DNA of 64,000 bases from Charina bottae (Eukaryota; Chordata; Lepidosauria; Squamata; Charinaidae). Below, in pieces: positions 51,501 to 59,911 of the stretch. Where the stretch lies: positions 31,401,414 through 31,465,413 of the forward strand of contig JALMGJ010000002.1 in NCBI GenBank assembly GCA_023362775.1, given 5' to 3'. Every line of letters begins with the position of its first letter. Positions within the stretch are counted from its first letter, which is position 1. Made by a program: the position numbers and the translations under genes. The notes beneath the pieces are model-generated. The model made no database searches and was not told the origin of the DNA. It saw only the letters and a program-made list of their open reading frames with translations.

Positions 51501-54120
51501 CCTCATGTCTGTCTTATATTTCTCTAGAAATGTTTTAACTTTTAAAGTAAAAATTATCCTTAACTTTTGTTCTTTAAACACTTTCTGTTCTCTAAAAATT
51601 TTATCTATTTCCAAATCTAGGTCTTGTTCTTTTATCTCCAAGGGTTTATCTAATATAGAAACAGTCCTTTCTCCTACATCTTCATTCAACTGTTCTGGAA
51701 CTTGTCTCCGTCTCAAAATGCACTCCTTCTCTCTCATTTCTTTATTAAATGGTGTCATCACTTCCAGAAGTTTTCTCATCTCTGACTGAAGAGGCTCCAC
51801 CGACGCTCCAGGTGTTAATGCCATGATTGTCATAATGTAGATAGTTTCCCTGTAAGAGAGAAAAGGCAAGAAGGAAAAAAAGGAAAAAAAAAAGGAGAGG
51901 AGAGGGGGAAGACAAAGACAAAGAACAAACAGAAAAAAGGGACTACTATTTTTTCTTCTCTTTCTCTTTTCTCTCTTCTTCTCCCCCTTTAATAATAGGA
52001 GAATAAAAAAACTTTTAAAAATAAAAATAGTCCTTTAAATGTAGTTATCAGAATAGCAAAAAATCTAATCCATTAAAATTGTATGTCCAAGCGTAAGAGC
52101 AAGTAAATAAAAGATAAAAAAAGAACAGAGAGGTTTTATTGTAGTCAAAATAATAACAAAAAAGATAAACAATCCCAAGGTTTCTCACGGCAGCTTATAT
52201 CCACACAGTCCAACCATGAATAAGTCGTCTAATTTATATACAGAAGGAGTCCAAGGCATTCATAAAAATTCTATAAAATGACTTATATAATCCAAAAAAT
52301 ATTCAAACACTTATGGAGAAAAGCAAAAAGAGTTCTTTCATAATAAAAATCCCAAACAGGTAGAAGAAAGAATATCAAATCAGTAATTCATTTATCCATA
52401 AAAACTTTAAATCCAGACAAATTAGTCCCCAAAGGAAAAAAAAATACTTATAATTGCAATAAGGATGAAAGCAAACCAAGAGTAGAAATATTTAGAATCA
52501 AAAGAGAAAGTCACTCAGCCCACTCCAGGCAGAGTCAATTATCTTTCCAAACCCACCGTTCAAACACTCCTCTGACAAGAAAGAAAAATAAAACACCAGC
52601 ATCTATAAATCACAGTCCAGAGATAAATCCTAGTGCTTAATAAATCCAGTAATATTAAAAAAAAAGTGCAACTAAAAGGCTGGATGAGGAGCTACTTAAC
52701 TTATTTAGTTTCACGGTTTCTGCAGAGCTTTCATGTTAGTTCCAGTCGTCTGTTACCACTCAAATCTCTCTTCCCCTGTAGTGGGAATACAGGGGTCAGG
52801 ATAGAGCAGCAGGTTCGACGACCCTTGTGATAAATCTTCTGACCACCCTCTCTTCGAGGGTGGTTTTTCAGCGATTTTCTCGCCGCAGACAGAAAACCGC
52901 GGAGCTATCAGCTCTTCGCTCCACTCAGTCCAGCACCCGGAAGCGAAAATGTTCTCCACATTTTGACTTGGGAGGAAAATGAGGAAAATAGCACTTATAA
53001 TATAACTTACAGAGTTAGGAAAACTAGTAAAAGAAAGTGGAGAAGTGTCTTAGTACTACAGTACAACTGATTCAATTGGTTTAATATAAACTTCTGCAAA
53101 ACTAATATCTATCTATCTCATACAATGAATCTAAGTGGCTCAGAACAATCTATAAAACCTAGTTAAAAAGATGCCCTTCACCCACAGGTCAGACCAAAAA
53201 TCCAGACAGCTCAACACCCCACCCCACCCGCCACAACCTAGCCCAATGCTTGGGGGAAGATCCAGGTCTTCACAGTCATCTGGAAGGCTAAAAGGGGAGT
53301 GTTTCCAAGCACACATAAATGTTGTCATAATATTATATTAATTCTTCTTATTATACCACCCAGTAGGTGACTAATGGCTGGATTCAAGTGCTGGTACGTG
53401 AACTCTTGAGCAGCTCATATTATCTGCCTGGTCCCCTCCTTCACAAGCCATTGTTAGATCCAGAGATTGTTTTGCTGCAGAATATTTATGGATTTTGAGT
53501 CATTGCAATGTATAGAGTGCAATGTATGGAAGGAGAGGAGATGGTGGGGAGGAGGCTCAAGTGGTCGCCTTCTGCTCAGAGGGTATTTGCTGACTCTCCA
53601 CAGGTCCAAGGGATTCATTCTGAGGACAGGCAGAACCCCACCCATGCCAGAGTCATCTGGGGAGAGTCATGCCAAGGCTGCCCAGTGTTTGGGGCTGATC
53701 CTTGCAGAAGAATTTAGAAGGAACTTCGCATGCTCAGCTTTCAGAAATCATCATGTGCCACAGGAGCCTTCTCCCTAAAGCATATTGGGAGAAGCAATAA
53801 TGACTTGACTTTCGCAAGGTTAGGAATTGGAAAAATAATTCCTTGTAAAAAGACAGTGGAGTGGGTAAAATCAGTCTCCAGAATCCTGTACATGCCAACA
53901 TTTACCTTCTTAATCTGTGGATTGGAGGCTTGGAGAAAACATATGGGTGAAGGATAGAAAGTACTATTCTTGTTATTCTACTAATCAGGTAGTCTCCTGG
54001 CTTGTAGAAATTAAACTCCTTCTTTTCTTCTATTATCATCTTCAGTGGACATTTCATTAGAATAGTGGCACAAGGAATCTGGGAGAGTAGGAGAAAGAGC
54101 TGCATTTGCAGCAGTGGCAT
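35061..54120 (-). CDS. Vomeronasal type-2 receptor (V2R), six exons, open throughout
   Basis: Class C G-protein-coupled receptor expected in vomeronasal neurons, where V2Rs bind peptide or protein chemosignals. Exons: 54120-53906, 50346-50058, 44419-43583, 40625-40398, 37264-37138, 35926-35061 (215+289+837+228+127+866 = 2562 nt, 853 codons plus stop). All introns are GT-AG and all junction phases agree. Order: signal peptide, large ligand-binding domain (exons 1-4), nine-cysteine linker (exon 5 into 6), seven-helix domain (exon 6). No in-frame stop was seen. The N-terminal part of TM1 looks about 15 residues short. Introns are full of transposons. Expression cannot be judged. Confidence 0.93.
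37138..37264 (-). CDS. V2R exon 5: cysteine-rich linker
   Basis: The exon has 127 nt between a TTTAG acceptor and a GTAGGT donor. It encodes [17 protein letters not shown] and [15 protein letters not shown], the nine-cysteine domain that passes ligand closure to the membrane domain. It leaves one base (G) that joins AT of exon 6 to form Asp. Confidence 0.92.
37885..38085 (+). mobile_element. 5'-truncated squamate tRNA-SINE with (AAAT)n tail
   Basis: It includes GGCTGGGTGGCTTTGGGCCA, then GTTGTGGGGAAAATAGGAGG, TTATTTATAAAAATAATAAA and GGCGGGATGATAAAT(AAAT)n. The first part overlaps in sequence the 3' half of the SINE at 41161-41335, so both belong to one family. It lies in V2R intron 4. Confidence 0.7.
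38260..38404. repeat. Inverted repeat with 63-66 bp arms
   Basis: The arms at 38260-38325 and 38342-38404 pair with few mismatches (for example CATGCAGACATTTCATTGCC against GGCAATGAAATGTCTGCATG), around a loop CTTTTCACACTGAAGA. It forms a long hairpin. It has the look of a foldback repeat; no target duplication was identified. Confidence 0.8.
38405..40366 (+). mobile_element. CR1/L2-type LINE in V2R intron 4 (antisense to the gene)
   Basis: The 5'-truncated element carries the reverse transcriptase (38440-39453), a frameshifted ORF2 end (39440-40195) and a 3' UTR ending AACCGCCCAGAGTCTACC and GATGGGCGGGGATAAATCC with an (AAAT)n tail at 40347-40366. The same family's 3' ends occur at 41850-42539, 32750-33303 and 63105-63650. 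Confidence 0.85.
38440..39453 (+). CDS. CR1/L2-type reverse transcriptase (337 codons open)
   Basis: RT motifs in order: [87 protein letters not shown] and the catalytic QYTDDTQLY, where the usual YADD is YTDD. The frame ends at 39453 by a shift; RT and C-terminal text continue to about 40195 ([34 protein letters not shown]). The ATG at 38440 is not a true start. Confidence 0.85.
   Translation: MGLEDTVTHLQGRSEVFAEHLQDKIAQIHSKLNSKREAQSGEMPEVCTYPVIWEQFDPVEPDEVDRVLRIVNATTCHLDPCPSWLVKSAQEVTCGWVQAMINTSLGEGVFPTVFKKALVHSLLNKPSLDPTVLNNFCPVSHLSFLGKVVEKVVALQLQRILDEMDYLDPFQSGFRPGYGTETALVALMDDLWRERDGGSASILALLDLSAAFDTVYHGILLGRLRELGVGGVVLRWFTSFLQDHSQSVVIGEERSDPHPLLCGVPQGSVLSPLLFNIYMHPLGKIIRHHGMRYHQYTDDTQLYISIPGEVSDAVTALSVPGGCGGLDGEQQALTEPW
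40398..40625 (-). CDS. V2R exon 4
   Basis: The exon has 228 nt (76 codons) between a TTGCAG acceptor and a GTAGCT donor. It encodes [35 protein letters not shown] and ends ILWPTSFNK, the standard exon 4 of V2Rs closing the ligand-binding domain. Confidence 0.92.
41161..41335 (+). mobile_element. tRNA-derived SINE, 3'-truncated
   Basis: GCCAGTTTGGTGTAGTGGTTA matches a polymerase III A-box region and TGAGTTCTAGTCCC a B-box region, followed by TGGGTGTCCTTGGGCCAGTC. This is the widespread squamate tRNA-SINE head. It lies in V2R intron 3. Confidence 0.7.
41850..42539 (+). mobile_element. CR1/L2-type LINE, 3' end only
   Basis: The frame 41904-42311 reads [20 protein letters not shown] and [19 protein letters not shown], matching the C-terminus at 39800-40195. 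A 3' UTR follows with AACCACCCAGAGTCCC and an (AAAT)n tail (42493-42539). It lies in V2R intron 3. Confidence 0.82.
42546..43155 (+). pseudogene. LINE C-terminus with CCHC-like motif and restriction-like endonuclease
   Basis: A frame read from about 42562 begins [20 protein letters not shown] with a C-x2-C, a later Cys and [11 protein letters not shown]. It then has [31 protein letters not shown] and [20 protein letters not shown]: a Pro-Asp, a later Asp-Val-Ala and a Lys, the spacing of a PD-(D/E)XK nuclease. RLE-type LINEs (R2/R4/NeSL groups) end this way. The conserved His of the zinc motif appears as Asn. The fragment is about 200 codons, open to a stop at 43156. Assignment to a clade is not possible. 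Confidence 0.6.
43583..44419 (-). CDS. V2R exon 3: main part of the ligand-binding domain
   Basis: The acceptor is ATTAG and the donor GTGAGA; 837 nt, phase 0 at both ends. It encodes [41 protein letters not shown] and ends in [13 protein letters not shown] and QMVQPWQ. Residues follow V2R family spacing and the frame is open. The nearby pseudogene exon 3 (29028-29328) shares both ends. Confidence 0.92.
45621..46669. repeat. Large inverted repeat inside the hAT element
   Basis: The arms 45621-45792 and 46499-46669 (about 171 bp) are nearly perfect reverse complements, for example GGAGATGTGGTTCAGCTGCT and its complement at about 46585-46604. They are separated by about 0.7 kb. One strand of each arm is open and would encode [20 protein letters not shown] and [17 protein letters not shown] do not recognise the protein. 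Confidence 0.85.
46660..47100. repeat. Array of direct and inverted 44-bp units
   Basis: Units such as CTTTTTGGAGCGCTTCCGCG with GCAGCTGAGCGAGGCCCCGC occur in both orientations, at least six here and two more near 45555-45625. They may be sub-terminal or internal amplification repeats of the hAT family. Long open frames on both strands arise from the repeat. Confidence 0.8.
47329..47792 (+). pseudogene. Captured host gene fragment, three exons, WDR46-like C-terminus
   Basis: Three blocks have splice-like borders and stay in phase 0: 47329-47430 (after CGCCACAG, before GTACCTG), 47559-47633 (after CCCCCCAG, before GTGAGTC) and 47697-47792 (after GGTTCAG, ending in TAG). Together they give 90 codons: [45 protein letters not shown] and a final [10 protein letters not shown]. 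The order and motifs resemble the end of WDR46/UTP7, a ribosome-biogenesis WD-repeat protein; this is from memory. A family segment between the first two exons seems absent. No start or promoter is visible, so it is read as a captured fragment. Confidence 0.55.
47885..48003. repeat. CCAAT/GC-box minisatellite, three units
   Basis: About 40-bp units share GATTGG...CCCGC(C/A)TGCAAACC and CCCCACCCCC. The same unit is repeated eight times at 59487-59802 in another hAT element. Confidence 0.85.
48600..50057. other. V2R intron 2, upstream part
   Basis: Between the L1 tail and exon 2 I see no coding region or recognisable element apart from the (CA)n run. Short frames here have no motifs. Confidence 0.5.
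48778..48800. repeat. (CA)n microsatellite
   Basis: About eleven CA units in V2R intron 2. Confidence 0.9.
50058..50346 (-). CDS. V2R exon 2: ligand-binding domain, first part
   Basis: The acceptor is TTGCAG and the donor GTATGA. It encodes [39 protein letters not shown] and ends GIYKIPQ, all characteristic positions of V2R exon 2 in the Venus-flytrap fold. Length is 289 nt. Confidence 0.92.
50701..52948 (-). mobile_element. Internally deleted L1 in V2R intron 1
   Basis: The 16-bp target duplication ATGTTCTCCACATTTT is at 50685-50700 and 52949-52964. On the minus strand a GC-rich 5' end (about 52740-52948) is followed by an A/T-rich leader, a fragment of an ORF1-like frame (51869-51462) and a 3' UTR with a poly(A)-like end at 50701-50735. 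No ORF2 or reverse transcriptase is present. Segments around 50925-51120 and 51185-51440 are tandem duplicates. Confidence 0.8.
51462..51869 (-). pseudogene. L1 ORF1-like fragment
   Basis: 135 codons encode a charged helical protein with [20 protein letters not shown] and [18 protein letters not shown]. The order resembles the RRM-like and C-terminal part of L1 ORF1 (compare FCLRLRGVPEKEGKNDIEET at 17040-17080) with many changes. It ends [18 protein letters not shown] functional ORF1 is unlikely. Confidence 0.5.
52965..53905. other. V2R intron 1, upstream part
   Basis: No gene is supported. A segment at 53120-53320 (CTCAGAACAATCTATAAAAC onward) may be an old LINE 3' end on the minus strand, but it is too diverged to assign. 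Confidence 0.35.
53906..54120 (-). CDS. V2R exon 1: signal peptide and N-terminus
   Basis: It starts ATG at 54120 with a hydrophobic leader ([16 protein letters not shown]), then a Cys-Pro and the family motif [12 protein letters not shown]. It ends at a GTAAAT donor after two bases of a codon; the codon is completed by the first base of exon 2 to give Ser. The 71 codons plus 2 nt are normal for V2R exon 1. Confidence 0.9.
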
Positions 54121-54853
54121 TTTTCATCTATTGATGGAGATCCTTCCTATAGTTCTCTCTCCAGCAGAGAGTCACTGAGAGCTCACAAAAGAGCAGAACT
54201 ACAGTGAAGATGGTCCAGCTTGGCCCCAGATCTGGAAGAGGAACCTGCAATTTCAGACTGGCACAGTCCCTGCCAATCCTATCAAATCTTCTGCTCTCAG
54301 CAAAGCAGGAGGTAGTGACAGGTCGGGTTTTCAGTTGTTGTATATCCCATTTTTTGCCACATTAGTTTTGTTTAAAGCTAATGGTGGTGGTGGTAGAAAT
54401 CCCATAAACTTTGTTCAAAATAGAATAAATAACCATGATTGTAATAATGAGAAGGAGAATTGGGAATGACTGTTGCAACAGAGGTGTGCAGTTGGAGAAA
54501 ACAGTTTTGCATTACTCAGGGGCATGGTTCAAGTTCAAGAGTCAGGAAGGGAATGATTCAAGGAAGTTTGACTACTTTTTAGTCTGGAAACTTTTTTTTT
54601 AGATTCTAAAGATTGTAATATGCTAAAAGAATCGAAACCTTTTCCACTAGCCAGTAGGAACATTCTAATTCCTCCTTGTTTTGTCTGTTGTGGAGGCCAT
54701 CTTCTTCAATGAAGGTCAGATACTCCAAAACGGTTACCTCCAGATAATCATATATGGAATAATCCATCAGAGTCACCTGTTAAAAATATTCTTCTGTCTT
54801 TCTAAATGGAGAAGACTCTCAGTCTTCATGGTTAGGGATAAGACCTAATAGAC
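54121..54853 (-). promoter_or_regulatory. V2R upstream region
   Basis: The sequence before the ATG should hold the 5' UTR and promoter. No TATA box or other element could be pointed to with confidence, and no transposon was recognised in it. Confidence 0.3.
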
Positions 54854-55212
54854 TGTCAGGGTTCACATTTGAATCCTGCCATTAGTCTTTGTAGTGTTAG
54901 AATGTGGAATGTGGGGAGGGGGAAGCGGTACCAAGTACAGAGCGGTGGTTAACAACAGAGATTGTGGAATGCATCTCCAAGGTTGTCCACCTGCAGGAGT
55001 TGAAGGGGCCTGAGAATGGAGTGTGAAAGCAATGGACATTGACATCATAGGCATGAAGAAATTGGCATGCAGGGGGGAGAGTTAATTTGGGCTGTTTGGC
55101 AGGAATCCAGCATTCGGATCGTTGGGAGTGCTTTGATTTATATGTATACTTAATAAAGCTTATTCTGCATTTCAATGAAATGCATGGAGAAGTGTTTATT
55201 TGGGCATTGAAG
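54854..55212 (+). repeat. LTR-like repeat, family C, copy 2
   Basis: It starts TGTCAGGGTTCACA and carries AATAAAGCTTATTCTGC near its end; it matches 1-389 in reverse. It lies between the V2R start and the Copia element. Whether it belongs to a particular element is unresolved. The 3' limit is approximate. Confidence 0.5.
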
Positions 55213-55935
55213 TAAGGGTCATTATATAGACATTCTCTGGATGGTGCTGTGATTTTATTTTGTATTTTGCTTAATTTCTATTGCTTTTCCTGAAATGCAT
55301 TAATCTGAAAAATGGCCTATTAATAACTTGTTTATGATGTGACGATATTTGCTGCCACTTATATACATTCCCTAGTCAGGGAGCAAGAGATAATTGTAGA
55401 TGTGCACAATACCAAGAATGGCTGAAAGTGAAGAGGTAATCAAGTTCTGAGAAGGTGAGGCCACGGCAATGCCATGGGATGGACAGGTCTGAGTACTTCT
55501 GCTAAGTGTGCACCTGAGACCTCTACCCATTGCATCTAGAGACTGTTGTATTTTTATTTTTAATCTAAAAGAATCTGGGTCACAAGATTCAGCTTAAAAA
55601 GATGTGCTAAGTTATTTTTTTTCCTCACTCACTGGAGCCACAAAGTCTGCTGGCATTCATATTGCTGTTACCAAATAAAGATTATCTTTGTATTCTCAAG
55701 GTGTTTATTACCATATATGGCATTCTTGTTTGGCTAGGCTAAGTTTGAGATGTCACATGCTAAATGGTTACTATGGTGGTTGATTGATTATGAGCAAGAA
55801 GTTAATACTGTATGTATAAAGGTAACATTATTTGGTAAGCCTGAAGGCACTTCTGCTGTTTCTTTTGCTATTCAAATGAAGAGGTTCAGCCTTCCTGCAC
55901 CTCTTGTAGGTAAACAGATTGTAGATATGTTCTTC

Positions 55936-56095
55936 TTTTTTTAATCAATGTAGCTTTATTTTTTACTGCAAAGGACTAGTTTCTCAATGCAAGCTTCTAA
56001 AACTCTGAAATCAAATAAAATTAAAAGGTTATGGGCCCAGCTCAGAGTAGCTAGAAGCAAAATTGTATAAAAATGAAAGAAATATCAGGAAAGAA
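55936..56095 (-). mobile_element. L1 3' end fragment in the Copia leader
   Basis: It opens TTTTTTTAATCAATGTAGC (plus strand), a minus-strand tail, followed by A-rich non-coding text similar in style to 592-838. Borders are approximate. Confidence 0.4.
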
Positions 56096-56198
56096 TTTCA
56101 TTTGTATTTGAAAGGCAAGTGAGCAAGGGCCAGGGAAGACTTATTTTGAAATTTCCTGGAGGCTGCAAAGCTGTTTGTCTGTTTGAACCACAAGCCTC

Positions 56199-56820
56199 AT
56201 GGTTTTCAAACAAGAAAAAATGGCTGCTACAAGTTACCAAGGTATGCCTTTAGAACGTATTTCAGACAGTAATTATTTGAACTGGGATCTGAAAATGGAG
56301 AGTTTTCTTCGGAGAGAAGACCTGTGGTCTCCCATAGGAGACCCAACTCCTGCAAATCCTGATCAAGCTTGGGTGAGATGGGATGAGAAATAATGAGAAA
56401 CAGCTTCATTAATTCCAGCAGTAGAAAATACTCAGCTCATGCATGTTCATGGTCTGCAAACTTCCAAAGAATTATGGGACTCTTTACGTAATTTATATAT
56501 AAAGCCTACAGCTGGAAGTAAAGTAACTTTAACCAAGAAGCTGTATAAATCTTATTTACCAGAACATGGCAATTTAGGTAAGCATCTCCACACACTTCAA
56601 AAGTATTTTGTGGAACTTCAGGAATGTGGGCTGGAATTTACCCCTCTCACAAAAGCCTACATCATTCATCCTCATTGAATGATTCTTGGGACACCTTGAT
56701 CTCCACTCTGGAAGCGATCCCTGAAAATGATTTAATTCCATTGTTTGTCTCCGCTCGCCTGATTGTTGAATGGGAAAAGAGAGAAGAAAAATCTACGCCC
56801 ATTTCTCATGAAAAGCTGTA
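56199..56820 (+). pseudogene. Copia Gag, broken
   Basis: The frame reads MAATSYQGMPLERISDSNYL then NWDLKMESFLRREDLW, the start of Copia Gag. After stops at 56391-56396 it continues HVHGLQTSKELWDSLRNLYI and VTLTKKLYKSYLPEHGNLGK, the Gag (UBN2-type) domain. Further stops follow at 56676 and 56820. A His/Cys-rich stretch near 56865-56940 is the decayed zinc knuckle. Confidence 0.8.
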
Positions 56821-57019
56821 GCGTGAAAAGCCAAGAGAATGAAAAAGCCTTGAGTTTCAAGCTTCTGCATTTGCAAGCAAGTGTTGCTTTCATTGTCATT
56901 CTCCTGGGCATATACGCAAGGACTGTGACCATTTGTTCAAAGGTAGGAAGATTGAACAGAAGAATAAAGGAACAATGAGAAAGAAAGCTTGCAGACTTCT
57001 CGTATTGCACAGGTTGTAA

Positions 57020-57375
57020 AAAACTGTAATAATAAAGATAATGGTGTTGGATAGCGGGACAAACTGTCGTATTTGTAATAGTAAAAGTTCTTTTGCATCT
57101 TTGTCTAAAACTAACAAACAAAGTGTTTCCTTGGCTGATGAGTCTATGTCTAAGTTCATGGGTCAAGGTGATATGTATCTATCTTGTTTAGGGGAAACGT
57201 TAAAGCTGTTTTCTTTGTACCAAGTTTTAAATCTAATCTTTTGTCTGTAGCTCAGTTAGTAGCAGCTGGATATGCCATAACTTTTAAGAAAGATGGCTGT
57301 GAAATTAGGAAGGATGGTAAATTGTGTTCAACTTGTTTTCAAAAGGATTCACTTTATATTGTCCAGAAAGCTTCT
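57020..57375 (+). pseudogene. Copia protease, broken
   Basis: VLDSGTNCRICNSKSSFASL carries the Asp-Ser-Gly active site at about 57043-57060. GDMYLSCLGET, VPSFKSNLLSVAQLVAAGYA and KKDGCEIRKDGKLCST follow in other frames. It ends at the L1 insertion at 57376. Confidence 0.8.
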
Positions 57376-58761
57376 GGGCTCAAAAAGTTGGAGGATTGGA
57401 GCTCCCGAATTTAAGATTATATTATATAGCAAATCAAATAAGATATATTATAGATGGGATAGTAGGACAAGGAGAGTTGAATTGGTTGGAGATGGAGACT
57501 GAAGTACTGGAATGGAAATTGGAAAATGTATTTTTTAATAAACCTAGTAAGAAATGGTTGGAAGGAGTTGAGAACGCCTTTTTAAAAACTATTTTAAGGA
57601 TTTGGGTAAAATATAAGGAAAAACTAATGCCAGTGGTCTCCCCTGTGACTCCAGTGGTGATGATGGAAAAATTCCCTATAAATTTAAAGAAAGAATTGGA
57701 AAAGGAATCGAGGGAGAAGAAAATATTTCAAATAAAGGATTGGGTGAAAGAAATGAATAGTAAAGATAGAATAAGAGAGGTATTAAGGGAAAGAAATTTA
57801 TCTTGGTTTAACTATATACAATTAGAGAAATGGATTCGGAAATGGATAAAGGAAAATAAAGAATGTAGAGGTTATACAAGATTTGAGAAAATGATTATAG
57901 AAAGAGAAGATAAAGAAGAAATTTTTGTTATAAAAGGAGAAACAAGTGAAATTTATAAGATATTATTAGAAACAGAAGATCAACAAGATTATCTTAAATC
58001 AGTATGGGATCATGATTTAGTAAAACAAATAAGTAATCAGAGTTGGGGAAAAATTTGGGATATGCGTATTTTAAAAACTATGTCCATAAGGATAAAAGAA
58101 AATTATTTTAAATTGGTATGGAGATGGTACTTGACTCCTGTAAAATCAAATCAAATAAATAAGAAATATTCAGTATTATGTTGGAGGGGGTGTCAGGAGT
58201 TGGGTACCTATCTCCATATGTGGTGGGGTTGCAAACAGATACAGACATTTTGGCAGAAGGTATTTAAAGAGATAAACGAGATAATTGGAATGAATATGGA
58301 AGTATGTCCGGAAATAGCACTGTTATCAATTTATAATAAGTTTACATGTACTCAAGATACTAAAAATGTAATTACAAACTTAATGACAGCAGCAAGATTA
58401 ATAATAGCAAGGAAATGGAAAGTACAAGGGGAATATCAAATTGAGCAATGGTACAAAGAAGTATGGGATATGGCAATCAATGATAAATTAACATCTAATA
58501 TTAGAGTTAGAGGGGGATTACAGATTCAAAATAATTTTGTAGAAATTTGGAATATATTTGTAGAATATGTATTATTAAAAGGGAAAGGATGTACACCTTC
58601 GAAAGAATTATTATCTTTTTGGAAAGAGGAATGATTAAGACAATAGTGGTCCTGGGGGTGGGGTGCACGTTGTAAGGTTTTTTGTTTTTTGTTATAATTA
58701 TGATTAATAAATGTATTTGTATATAAATGCATAATAAAATAAAATTTTATATATATAAAAA
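57376..58761 (+). mobile_element. 5'-truncated L1 inserted in Copia pol
   Basis: The target duplication AGAAAGCTTCT is at 57365-57375 and 58762-58772. The insert has an ORF2 end (57378-58634), a short 3' UTR and an A/T-rich terminus ending AAAA at 58761. Confidence 0.88.
57378..58634 (+). CDS. L1 ORF2 C-terminal fragment, uninterrupted
   Basis: About 418 codons of the L1 ORF2 C-terminus have no stop: GGLELPNLRLYYIANQIRYI at the start, then a Trp-rich region, CWRGCQELGTYLHMWWGCK (Cys-x3-Cys ... His ... Cys) and a final WNIFVEYVLLKGKGC. The open state, against the broken copies at 9208-9861 and 29822-30100, suggests a younger insertion. The polymerase and endonuclease are absent. An open frame extends upstream to 57324 through the Copia flank. 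Confidence 0.82.
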   Translation, partial: AQKVGGLELPNLRLYYIANQIRYIIDGIVGQGELNWLEMETEVLEWKLENVFFNKPSKKWLEGVENAFLKTILRIWVKYKEKLMPVVSPVTPVVMMEKFPINLKKELEKESREKKIFQIKDWVKEMNSKDRIREVLRERNLSWFNYIQLEKWIRKWIKENKECRGYTRFEKMIIEREDKEEIFVIKGETSEIYKILLETEDQQDYLKSVWDHDLVKQISNQSWGKIWDMRILKTMSIRIKENYFKLVWRWYLTPVKSNQINKKYSVLCWRGCQELGTYLHMWWGCKQIQTFWQKVFKEINEIIGMNMEVCPEIALLSIYNKFTCTQDTKNVITNLMTAARLIIARKWKVQGEYQIEQWYKEVWDMAINDKLTSNIRVRGGLQIQNNFVEIWNIFVEYVLLKGKGCTPSKELLSFWKEE

Positions 58762-58764
58762 AGA

Positions 58765-59408
58765 AAGCTTCTTGGAATCAAACAGCAAAGGCTGTGTTTG
58801 GTAATACTCCTATTCATGACCAGTGTGTTCATTTGCTGCATAGGAGGTTTGCTCATGATAACTTTAAATACATATCACAAATGCCAAGCATATGTGCTGA
58901 TCTAAAATTGAAATCTCTAATAAATATCTAGATTGTAATGTCTGCAAGGAAAATGAGACTTGCAGAACTCCTGTAAAGAAATTTGCAGATAGAACCACTT
59001 CTAGACTCCTAGAAAAAGTCCATTCTGATATAATAGGTCCCTTCCCTCCTAATTCTGGAGAAGCATGCTATATTTTGTCCATAACTGACGATTTTTCAAA
59101 GCATACATTCATCTATTTGTTGAAAGATAAAGATGAGGCATTTGAAAAGTTTAAAAGTTTTGTAATGTGGGCAAATGGAAAATTCCCAAAGCCTGTATCT
59201 GCTTTGCAATCTGATAGAAGTGGAGAGTATTTGCCCACAAAATTTAAATGTTTTTTGTCAGAAAAAGGGATAGATTACAGTTTGTCAAACCCTTATACCC
59301 CTGAACAAAATGGAGTAGCTGAGCATAAGGGAAGGCCCCTTCAAGAAGCCATGATGTGTTTGCTTAAAAATGCAAGATTACCTTTTATGTTTTGGGGTGA
59401 AGCAGTAT
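58765..59408 (+). pseudogene. Copia integrase, first part
   Basis: The pre-integrase zinc region reads HDQCVHLLHRRFAHDN, then DCNVCKENE with stops near 58920-58930. The integrase core follows (59075-59408 open): HSDIIGPFPP with the first catalytic Asp near 59025, QSDRSGEYLPTKF with the second Asp, and NPYTPEQNGVAEHKG with the catalytic Glu at about 59318-59322. It ends in MFWGEAVL where the hAT element begins. Confidence 0.85.
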
Positions 59409-59486
59409 TAGGCTGACCATATTTCCTTGAGACAAAAACGGGACATTGGGATGGAAAAAACGGGACAGGGGTCCCTTCTCCCCGGG

Positions 59487-59802
59487 TCCACGTGATTGGC
59501 TCCCGCCTGCAAACCCACCCCCGATCTGCGTGATTGGCTCCCGCCTGCAAAGTCCGCCCCCTAGTCCGTGCGATTGGCTCCCACCCGCAAACCCCGCCTC
59601 CTGGTCCACGCGATTGGCTCCTGCCTGCAAACCCCACCCCCGGTCCACCCAATTGGCTCCTGCCTGCAAACCCCACCCCCGTTATGCACGATTGGCTCCC
59701 GCCAGCAAACCCCGCCCCCGGTCCACCCAATTGGCTCCAGCCTGCAAACCCCACCCCCGTTATGCGCGATTGGCTCCCGCCTGCAAACCCCACCCCCACA
59801 GT
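59487..59802. repeat. CCAAT/GC-box minisatellite, eight units
   Basis: Eight units of about 40 bp each contain ATTGGCTCC and CCTGCAAACCCC(A/G)CCCCC. ATTGG is an inverted CCAAT box, and CCCCACCCCC/CCCCGCCCCC is a GC-box-like site. The units match the three at 47885-48003. Confidence 0.85.
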
Positions 59803-59911
59803 CCGTAGAAAAATTGTCTTCCACGAAACTGGTCCCTCGTGCCAAAAAGTTTGGGTACCCCTGCTTAAACAGATTACTGTTTATATAAAAAGACTTGCGA
59901 TCACCCACAAG

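Noticed and set aside
59466..59863. Complete nested hAT element from CAGGGGTCCC to GTACCCCTG
   Set aside because: The right end looks genuine, but the 8-bp flanks do not match, so only the terminal fragment is noted.
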